Assembly (NCBI GenBank): GCA_937910905.1
Contig: CALEPV010000089.1
Span: 1 to 27,299, forward strand
From: an uncultured Prevotellaceae bacterium
Lineage (GTDB): Bacteria > Bacteroidota > Bacteroidia > Bacteroidales > Bacteroidaceae
Length of the DNA stretch: 27,299 bases
Direction of reading: 5' to 3'
The notes under the pieces are model-generated. The model was not told the DNA's origin and ran no database searches. It saw nothing but the letters and a program-made list of their open reading frames with translations. The translations under genes and the position numbers were made by a program. Of the stretch, positions 21,907 through 27,299 are shown in pieces (positions within the stretch are counted from its first letter, which is position 1; every line of letters begins with the position of its first letter).

Positions 21907-22763
21907 TTTACTGTTATCTTGAGTGATGGTGCTTCTGCGGTTCTGCGCATTTCACTTATTCTACTGTTCCCGCTGAAGAATGCGTCGAAGGAATCTGCAT
22001 TGACGTTGGCTGGCGTCGTAACGTTGAAGTCGTAGCTGACGCCCGGTATGGTGATGGCGCCTTTCCGTAGCGGAACCAATGTGTATGTAGCTATTGTGCA
22101 GGTGTTGTAGGTCTTGCCTCTGTAGTGCTCTTGTGTCAGTCTTATTTGCGGAGCGCTGAGCTCCTTGTAGTAGCAGCCGTCTATCTGTAGTCTCTTTTTG
22201 GCCTCGAAAGAAGAAACTGTGCAGTTGGTGTAGAGCTTTATGGTAAGTGACAAACTGTCGCCTATGGTTATGGTGGCCTTGTCGGTCATGGCGGTGATGA
22301 ACAGCTCGTCACCTCGTGCCGCTGTCTTCGTCGATGTCTGACTACTGCCTGCAGATTGTCCGTTTCCTGTTGGCTGGTTACTGTCAGCCGGGTCTATAGT
22401 TATATATAATGTATTGGAGGCAATGTCCTGTCCGTCAACCGTGACGTGGGCTGCAGGCAGAACGATTGAGCCAGCGCGTCTCGCCTTGAGGACGTAGGTG
22501 TAGGTCGTACTCTGGGATGTGGTCGTCTGTCCATTGCTAATTTGCGTAGATGTACTCATAGATTTTGAGGGACCATATATCACCTCAATATCTGCTGGTA
22601 TCTGCCCGATGCAGAAGTTCTCGGCATCCTGCGTATCAATGGTGTAGCTCACTCGGAATGTTTCGTCTACGGTGACGCGTGCAGGTGCTTGCCCAGTCAG
22701 CGTCTGGGCTTTGCTGCAGAGCGGTAGTACGAGGATGGATAGAAGGAGAAGTAGCTGCTTCAT
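21903..22763 (-). CDS. BatD-like exported protein, half length
   Basis: A 286-residue protein with a signal peptide (MKQLLLLLSILVLPLCSKAQ) followed by BatD-type immunoglobulin-like domains. TGQAPARVTVDETFRVSYTI and FYGPSKS-like VIYGPSKSMSTSTQISNGQT are characteristic of the first BatD domain, with YTYVLKARRAGSIVLPAA next. A Ser/Thr/Gln-rich linker (about 130-150) leads to a second domain containing FEAKKRLQIDGCYYKEL and LVPLRKGAITIPGV. Full-length BatD has about 600 residues with a C-terminal membrane segment and more domains; those are absent, but the ending is clean, so this seems a natural short form. It is coupled to the vWA gene by a four-base overlap. The 5' region is interrupted by a group II intron. 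Confidence 0.82.
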   Translation of the reverse strand: MKQLLLLLSILVLPLCSKAQTLTGQAPARVTVDETFRVSYTIDTQDAENFCIGQIPADIEVIYGPSKSMSTSTQISNGQTTTSQSTTYTYVLKARRAGSIVLPAAHVTVDGQDIASNTLYITIDPADSNQPTGNGQSAGSSQTSTKTAARGDELFITAMTDKATITIGDSLSLTIKLYTNCTVSSFEAKKRLQIDGCYYKELSAPQIRLTQEHYRGKTYNTCTIATYTLVPLRKGAITIPGVSYDFNVTTPANVNADSFDAFFSGNSRISEMRRTAEAPSLKITVK

Positions 22764-22820
22764 GTGGATGCTATTGTAGTAATCGAGTAAGTAGAGGGAC
22801 TTTCACCCTCCCTTCTCACG

Positions 22821-22854
22821 GAACCGTGCTTGACAGTCTCCCATCACACGGCTC
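22821..22854 (-). ncRNA. Group II intron domain V
   Basis: A 34-nt hairpin starts GAGCCGTG and ends CACGGTTC. It contains the AGC catalytic triad, a GAGA (GNRA) tetraloop closed by GATGG/CTGTC with two wobble pairs, and a two-base bulge (AA). Length, triad and tetraloop fit domain V, the active-site element of group II introns. Confidence 0.85.
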
Positions 22855-22889
22855 TTCGTACTTAATTCTTTGTTTAACTTGTTAATAAT

Positions 22890-24173
22890 TCACGTTAATT
22901 TGCAGCGGCGCGGGTATGGGATATACCCACATGCCCAATGAGAGAACATCTGTTTATTGTATGCCGCACACCCTACAAGCCAGTCATAAGCCTTGCCAAG
23001 TTTCTTATAGAAACGCTTGTACTTGCGCTTCACCCATCTTGACAGCCGCTCATTCAGATAACTCGTTACCTTCCAAAATTCAGACTTGCCAAATCTCAAA
23101 TAGTAGGTCATCCATCCGCTGACTATCGGGTTGATTCTTTCTGCTATCTGCTCTATGCTCAGATGCGTCTGCCTGTTCAGATTCCAACTGCGTATCGCGG
23201 TCTTTATCTTCATAAATGACTTCTTGCTCATCGCAGGAGTGAAAGCAGTAAAGTTCTGACCCGTCTTGCTGTTGCGTGCTGCTCTCGGTCGGAAGGTATA
23301 GCCAAGGAAGTCAAAGGACGTATGCTCAGAGTTACCCTTGCGGTTGCTGTCCTTGCAGTAGACTATCTTGGTCTTCTCTTCATTCAGTTTCAGCCCACAC
23401 TCATCAAACCGCTTTACCAAGCAGGCTTGCAGATACTGCGCCTGTCTTTCTGTACGGCAATGACAGATGGTGTCGTCGGCATATCTCTCGAACGGTATCG
23501 TTGGAAAGTATTTTGCCATCCACTTGTCAAACACATACGTCAGGAACAGGTTGGCCAAGACCGGACCTATCACAGACCCTTGCGGAACTCCCATCGTACG
23601 CTCCACCACCCTGCCATCGCTGGTCTGATAGGGAACCTTGAGCCACCGCTCAATGTAAAGGAGTATCCATTTCTCACTGACGTGCTTCTGGACTGCCTTC
23701 ATCAGCAGACCGTGGTCTATCGTGTCGAAGAACTTGCTGATGTCCATGTCAAGCACCCAGTTGTTCTCTTTGCAGCGCTCCCATGCCTTGGCTATGGCAC
23801 TGTGCGCTGACCTCATCGGACGGTAGCCGTAGGAATCCTCATGGAAGATGGCTTCAAGACGGGGCATGATATACATCACTGCCACCATCTGCGCCACCCT
23901 GTCCTCGACCGTGGGAATGCCCAATGGACGTGTCCCACCGTTCGGCTTGGGTATCTCTACCAACTTCACGGCCTTCGGGAAATAGCTTCCCGAACTCATG
24001 CGGTTCCAAAGCTTGTACAGATTCTTCCGTAGGTTGCCTTCATAGGACTTCAGGTCTATGCCGTCTATCCCCGCACTGCCCTTGTTGGACTTTACCTGTA
24101 ACCAGGAATCCCAGACCACCTGTTTCGCTACATCAAAGCATTTCGCTTCATTCATTGTCTCGTCCCTAATCAC
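22890..24173 (-). CDS. ltrA: Group II intron reverse transcriptase/maturase
   Basis: A 427-residue intron-encoded protein. RT block motifs are in order: SNKGSAGIDGI (RT0/1), IPKPNGGTRPLGIPTVEDRV (RT2), SYGYRPMRSAHSA, the first catalytic aspartates in LDMDISKFFD (142, 144), GVPQGSVIGP (195-204) and the active site YADD at 231-234. FDFLGYTF and the maturase (X) domain INPIVSGWMTYYLRFGKSEF follow. The chain ends soon after, with no HNH endonuclease domain, as in endonuclease-lacking introns that use replication forks or nicked targets. Catalytic residues are intact and no frameshift is seen, so it is probably active. A second Met (residue 7, MNEAKCF) could be the true start. Confidence 0.95.
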   Translation of the reverse strand: MIRDETMNEAKCFDVAKQVVWDSWLQVKSNKGSAGIDGIDLKSYEGNLRKNLYKLWNRMSSGSYFPKAVKLVEIPKPNGGTRPLGIPTVEDRVAQMVAVMYIMPRLEAIFHEDSYGYRPMRSAHSAIAKAWERCKENNWVLDMDISKFFDTIDHGLLMKAVQKHVSEKWILLYIERWLKVPYQTSDGRVVERTMGVPQGSVIGPVLANLFLTYVFDKWMAKYFPTIPFERYADDTICHCRTERQAQYLQACLVKRFDECGLKLNEEKTKIVYCKDSNRKGNSEHTSFDFLGYTFRPRAARNSKTGQNFTAFTPAMSKKSFMKIKTAIRSWNLNRQTHLSIEQIAERINPIVSGWMTYYLRFGKSEFWKVTSYLNERLSRWVKRKYKRFYKKLGKAYDWLVGCAAYNKQMFSHWACGYIPYPRRCKLT

Positions 24174-24730
24174 TTAAGTTGAACTTTAAAATCAGCTAAG
24201 TACGCTGCCCCCTTCGCTCCACAGCCATTACATCCGCTTCAACACTACTGCGAGGCAGTCTGCCACAGGACACCAGCATCGCTACTTTCTACCTCCGCGT
24301 GTTAAGGCTCGGTATTTTCACTTGGCATCTGATGCCTGCTTCTCACGTTCCTCCGAAGAGCCTGCGACAAGGTCACGCCGCCTTTACACCGCACACCCGA
24401 CTGACAGCAATACAGGATTCCTCTGCCGTTATCCCGAGAACCCATAAACTCCTCGGTTCTGATGTGACCTGATTACTTTGCTAACGATGCTTCATCGACG
24501 GTTCACTTTCGTTCGTCTCCTTGCCACTCACCTTGCCATCTTCACAGAAGGCTTTCAGTTGTCGCTCACTACCAACGTGTTTCCACGAAAGCAGCACAAA
24601 GTGGTTTGCAATCAATGCCTGTACATCGAATGCGGTAGGCCTACTACCATCTCTTCGGAAGTTACTGACTGATTCCACTGAAAGAGCCACTTCCAAGTGT
24701 CATTTCATCATCGTGACACACCTATGGCTG

Positions 24731-24738
24731 CAAAGATA
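24731..24738 (-). promoter_or_regulatory. -7 box (TATCTTTG) of the BatD/vWA operon, just upstream of the intron
   Basis: The minus strand reads TATCTTTG, an exact TAnnTTTG match. Transcription would start near 24726, about five bases before the intron 5' end at 24721. An 8-bp inverted repeat (AGGTGAAT at 24738-24745, ATTCACCT at 24763-24770) overlaps the box and could be an operator. Confidence 0.6.
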
Positions 24739-24784
24739 GGTGAATTGTTCAATAACAGAGCTATTCACCTCTGTCATAAATCAA

Positions 24785-24833
24785 CAAAAGTGCGCTATTT
24801 GCTGAAAAGCGTTAAGCAAATGGCGCACTTTTG
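24785..24833. promoter_or_regulatory. 19-bp inverted repeat next to the ilvC promoter
   Basis: The left arm (24785-24803, starting CAAAAGTGCGC) pairs with the right arm (24815-24833, ending GCGCACTTTTG) through 11 bp, one T-G wobble and 7 bp, around an 11-base loop. It ends 12 bp before the ilvC -7 box, covering the expected -33 area. It could be an operator, or a hairpin terminator for transcripts coming from either side. Confidence 0.65.
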
Positions 24834-24845
24834 CGATAATGTGAC

Positions 24846-24853
24846 TACCTTTG
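24846..24853 (+). promoter_or_regulatory. -7 box (TACCTTTG) for ilvC
   Basis: TACCTTTG is an exact match, 43 bp before the ilvC ATG. No -33 TTTG at standard distance is seen; the region is taken up by the inverted repeat. Confidence 0.65.
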
Positions 24854-24896
24854 CCTATGCAAAACGCAACATATACATTATCATACACAACACATT

Positions 24897-25940
24897 ATGG
24901 CAAAACTGAATTTTGGTGGAGTCATCGAAGAGGTGATGACACGTGAGGAGTTCCCATTGGAGAAGGCACGCGAGGTGCTGAAGAACGAGACTATTGCCGT
25001 GCTGGGCTACGGCGTTCAAGGTCCTGGACAGGCTTGCAACCTGCGTGATAACGGCTTCAACGTAATTGTGGGTCAGCGTCAAGGCAAGACATACGACAAG
25101 GCTGTGGCCGACGGATGGGTACCGGGTGAGACACTCTTTTCGCTTGAGGAGGCTGCCGAGCGTGGCACAATTGTTTGCTTGCTGCTGTCTGATGCTGCTC
25201 AGATGCAGCTTTGGCCAACCATCAAGCCTCATCTCACAGCAGGCAAGACCCTGTATTTCTCTCATGGCTTTGCCATCACATGGAGCGACCGCACTGGCGT
25301 TGTGCCTCCAAAGGATATTGATGTCATCATGGTTGCACCAAAGGGTAGCGGCACCAGCCTCCGTACTATGTTCCTTGAGGGCCGCGGCCTGAACTCAAGC
25401 TACGCTATCTATCAGGATGCCAGCGGTAAGGCTTTGGAGAAGGTGCTTGCCTTCGGTATCGGTATTGGTAGCGGCTATCTGTTTGAGACAACCTTCCAGC
25501 GCGAGGCTACCAGTGACCTCACTGGCGAACGAGGATCGCTGATGGGTGCTATTCAGGGTCTGTTGCTTGCTCAGTACGAGGTGCTGCGTGAGAATGGTCA
25601 CACTCCGTCTGAGGCATTCAACGAGACTGTCGAGGAGCTGACTCAGAGCCTTATGCCTCTCTTCGCACAAAAGGGTATGGACTGGATGTATGCCAATTGC
25701 TCCACAACAGCTCAGCGTGGTGCTCTCGACTGGATGGGCCCGTTCCACGATGCCATCAAGCCTGTGGTTGAGAAGCTCTATGCCAGCGTGAAGAGCGGTA
25801 ATGAGGCACAAATCAGCATCGACAGCAACAGTAAGCCCGGCTATCGCGAGGGCCTGGAGAAGGAACTTGCTGCTCTGCATGAGAGCGAGATGTGGCGCAC
25901 AGCCGAGGTCGTGCGCAAGCTGCGCCCCGAGAACAATTAA
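24897..25940 (+). CDS. ilvC: Ketol-acid reductoisomerase
   Basis: A 347-residue NADPH-dependent enzyme converting acetolactate or acetohydroxybutyrate to the dihydroxy acids of valine, isoleucine and leucine synthesis. The Rossmann motif is VLGYGVQGPGQACNLRDNG, the cofactor-specificity loop GQRQGKTYDKA, then CLLLSDAAQMQLWPTIKPHL, FSHGFAI and MVAPKGSGT. The knotted domain has FETTFQREATSDLTGERGSL (metal-binding Asp and Glu) and CSTTAQRGALDWMGPF. Length and motifs are complete. In many Bacteroidales ilvC follows ilvD-ilvB-ilvN; here it stands alone with its own -7 box, next to the intron-interrupted operon on the other strand. Confidence 0.97.
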   Translation: MAKLNFGGVIEEVMTREEFPLEKAREVLKNETIAVLGYGVQGPGQACNLRDNGFNVIVGQRQGKTYDKAVADGWVPGETLFSLEEAAERGTIVCLLLSDAAQMQLWPTIKPHLTAGKTLYFSHGFAITWSDRTGVVPPKDIDVIMVAPKGSGTSLRTMFLEGRGLNSSYAIYQDASGKALEKVLAFGIGIGSGYLFETTFQREATSDLTGERGSLMGAIQGLLLAQYEVLRENGHTPSEAFNETVEELTQSLMPLFAQKGMDWMYANCSTTAQRGALDWMGPFHDAIKPVVEKLYASVKSGNEAQISIDSNSKPGYREGLEKELAALHESEMWRTAEVVRKLRPENN

Positions 25941-25961
25941 TGCAGGCTTTCACTTACGCAG

Positions 25962-26140
25962 TTAGTGATGATTAAACAATAAGTTTGGACGATTGGACTC
26001 ATATTTTTGAGCTTAATTGTCTTCACGAAGAAGGAGCGTAGCGGGCTACGTGACTGATGAGTGGAGGCAAAGAAGCCAAAAAGATGAGTGCTAATCCTTT
26101 CCTATAAAATCGTCCCAAGTTATTTTTTAACCATCACTTA
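25962..26140. mobile_element. MITE-like element 2 (32-bp terminal inverted repeats) after ilvC
   Basis: The left arm (25962-25993) and the complement of the right arm (26109-26140) agree at 27 of 32 positions. Outer ends begin TTAGTGATGATTAAACAAT and TAAGTGATGGTTAAAAAAT. The inverted symmetry continues inward (GATTGGACTCATATTTTTGA against GATTAGCACTCATCTTTTTG) to a central CGTAGC-gg-GCTACG at 26037-26050, so nearly the whole 179 bp can fold as one long hairpin. It has no coding capacity and starts 22 bases after the ilvC stop. Confidence 0.7.
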
Positions 26141-26159
26141 AGCGGTAGGTAATAAATGT

Positions 26160-26218
26160 AGGGACTTCCCTTATGTTTGTCCGAATGGATTGTTTCGGCA
26201 TACGTAAGGGAAGTCCCT
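26160..26218. terminator. Long hairpin between convergent ilvC and GH43 genes
   Basis: AGGGACTTCCCTTA (26160-26173) and its exact complement (26205-26218) enclose an inner CCGA/TCGG stem. A modest TGTTTTAT follows on the plus strand. It lies between two convergent genes, so it could terminate both; the T-tract is weak. Confidence 0.55.
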
Positions 26219-26248
26219 GCTGTTTTATAGGTCGCGCTTTCTGCCGTG

Positions 26249-27238
26249 TCATCGCCACTCACCTGTGGCGAGATTGATTTCGAACTGCTCGCGGTAGTTA
26301 AACTCGCATTGCGTACCATCGAACGTGATGGGGAAGATAATAATCTTCGATTGCGGTAGGTCGGGATCCATCCATCTGTCACCAACGTATAGGTAGGTCG
26401 TTTGCTTGCTGCCTTTTATCTCCAGAATGGCAGCAGCTTGTGTGTCGTAGGCTATTGCATCGCCGATATTGGCCAGCTCGCTCCATCCCTGTCGCAGGTC
26501 CATGCTATAGGACATCTTGCATTGGTTTGGATCCCATCCGGAACATGCAGAGCTGAACATGAAATAGTACTGTCCAATCTTTATGATGGCGGGAGCTTCG
26601 CGCCTCTGATGCCTAAATAGTTCTGTGTGCTCCACGGCCTGATGGTAATCGTCGGACAGACGGAACAGCCCCAAGTGCTGGTTCTCCTCGGTTGTTGATA
26701 TGAAATATGCACTGCCATCGGTGTCTTGGAATACATTACAGTCGCGGCTCTTGATGTCCAGAGGACGTCCGCTCCATACGAGCTTGTAGTCGCCGTTGAC
26801 CGAGTCGCACTCGAAGCAGGCGGCCTCAGATGCGGCATAGTTGAAACTCTCATAGTGGCACCATACAACGTACTTGCCTGTCTGGGCATTGTACATCAGC
26901 TTGGCGCGCTCAATCATACGCCTCCGTCCGAGTTCCGGAATGGTCACGTGGTTGCGTATTATTTTGTTCTCGAAGTGCCATGTCACAAGGTCTGAGGATG
27001 AGTACAGGTTCACGTCGGGCCGGAAAGCCTTGCTGCGGTCCTCACCGACCATGTACCATTTGCCGTCTTTGTGCAGGAAGCCTGGTGCATGTGCCTGTAC
27101 CGTATCGCCATTGTCTGTCAGCCATATCTGGCCGTTCCGGATTGTGGTCCACTGATTGTCCTGTGCGCAGATATGCGCTGTGGGCATCATTGTCATTGTA
27201 CACATGACGATGATGGCTGCTTGAAAGAGTCTTTTCAT
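26249..27238 (-). CDS. Secreted GH43-like glycoside hydrolase
   Basis: A 329-residue exported five-bladed beta-propeller glycosidase. The signal peptide (MKRLFQAAIIVMCTMTMMPT to ICAQ) leads into RNGQIWLTDNGDTVQAHAPG and FLHKDGKWYMVGED, the first blade of GH43 exo-galactanase-like enzymes. SSDLVTWHFENKII, ERAKLMYNAQTGKYVVW, SRDCNVFQDTDGSAYFIST and REAPAIIKIGQYYFMFSSAC follow. The last contains the probable general acid Glu214; the Asp of SRDCNVF fits the pKa-modulating position. The GWDPNQCKM motif is typical of the galactan-acting GH43 subfamilies. It likely trims beta-1,3-galactan or arabinogalactan side chains, but substrate specificity is inferred. No polysaccharide-utilisation partners are in the window; the gene continues to no neighbour before the right edge. 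Confidence 0.85.
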   Translation of the reverse strand: MKRLFQAAIIVMCTMTMMPTAHICAQDNQWTTIRNGQIWLTDNGDTVQAHAPGFLHKDGKWYMVGEDRSKAFRPDVNLYSSSDLVTWHFENKIIRNHVTIPELGRRRMIERAKLMYNAQTGKYVVWCHYESFNYAASEAACFECDSVNGDYKLVWSGRPLDIKSRDCNVFQDTDGSAYFISTTEENQHLGLFRLSDDYHQAVEHTELFRHQRREAPAIIKIGQYYFMFSSACSGWDPNQCKMSYSMDLRQGWSELANIGDAIAYDTQAAAILEIKGSKQTTYLYVGDRWMDPDLPQSKIIIFPITFDGTQCEFNYREQFEINLATGEWR

Positions 27239-27299
27239 AGTATTCCTAACATCCGCAGCAAAAAAGGCCTTATAAGATGCAAGTGTCTGAATATGAAAT

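Larger units (their letters stand above)
22783..24721 (-). mobile_element. Group II intron with reverse transcriptase
   Basis: On the minus strand the element starts with GTGTG at 24721-24717 (the group II 5' consensus GUGYG). About 550 bases of structured RNA follow, then the RT gene, domain V at 22854-22821, and a domain VI-like hairpin (GAGGG-tgaaagt-CCCTC) ending near 22783-22787. The 3' end is uncertain by a few bases: CTACTTAC or TCGAT could be the terminus. The total of about 1.94 kb is normal for a bacterial group II intron. It sits a few bases downstream of a -7 box and upstream of the BatD-like start codon, not within a coding sequence. Confidence 0.85.

Noticed and set aside
24478..24739. 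Short open frames on both strands in 24478-24739
   Set aside because: They overlap the structured 5' RNA of the group II intron and have no protein-like features.
24854..24896. T-box, attenuator or riboswitch upstream of ilvC
   Set aside because: The leader after the -7 box is only about 43 bases, without a leader peptide rich in Ile/Val/Leu codons and without a T-box motif.

Overview
The window looks like chromosome from a Bacteroidales member, most likely Prevotellaceae or Bacteroidaceae; I cannot name a species. The evidence is the gene content (FadL-like porin, DUF4837 lipoprotein, serC-serA-DUF1015, DUF4468, DUF5687 permease, a SusC/TonB receptor remnant), recurrent Bacteroidetes-type -7 promoter boxes (TAnnTTTG) in front of genes, the lack of strong Shine-Dalgarno sequences, and intergenic spaces full of short tandem repeats.

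Layout, left to right. Positions 1-1387 hold the start of a minus-strand gene leaving the window, a small ORF that may be the tail of a larger protein, and a hemolysin III family membrane protein. Positions 1464-7868 are a minus-strand series: DUF5687-type ABC permease, its ATPase, an ECF sigma factor, a one-pass membrane protein (probable anti-sigma partner), a Spy-like periplasmic protein, a sugar-nucleotidyltransferase and GMP synthase (guaA). Positions 8025-13269 are a plus-strand tripartite efflux system (TolC-like, lipoprotein adaptor, MacB-type ATPase and permease) followed by a DUF4468 protein. Positions 13290-13585 carry a decayed SusC-like receptor fragment. Two minus-strand envelope genes follow (FadL-like porin, DUF4837 lipoprotein). 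Positions 16934-21085 hold serC, serA, DUF1015 and a YigZ-family gene on the plus strand. Positions 21094-22763 are a short vWA-lipoprotein/BatD-like pair, whose promoter region is interrupted by a group II intron (about 22783-24721, with its reverse transcriptase). ilvC (24897-25940) and a GH43-like secreted glycosidase (26249-27238, minus) close the window.

The genes are mostly conserved housekeeping and envelope functions. The unusual material is between and inside them: (i) an in-frame 84-bp repeat-derived insertion, flanked by 11-bp direct repeats, inside the GMP synthase gene; (ii) two related, similarly oriented, roughly 175-bp terminal-inverted-repeat elements just after the stop codons of serA and ilvC; (iii) four 12-bp alternating purine-pyrimidine palindromes at exact 22-bp spacing in the presumed leader of the DUF4837 gene; (iv) a dispersed family of 7-bp tandem arrays abutting gene ends; (v) a group II intron placed a few bases after a -7 box; and (vi) a 19-bp inverted repeat next to the ilvC promoter. 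No tRNA, rRNA or CRISPR array was recognised. All family assignments come from reading motifs, not database searches.
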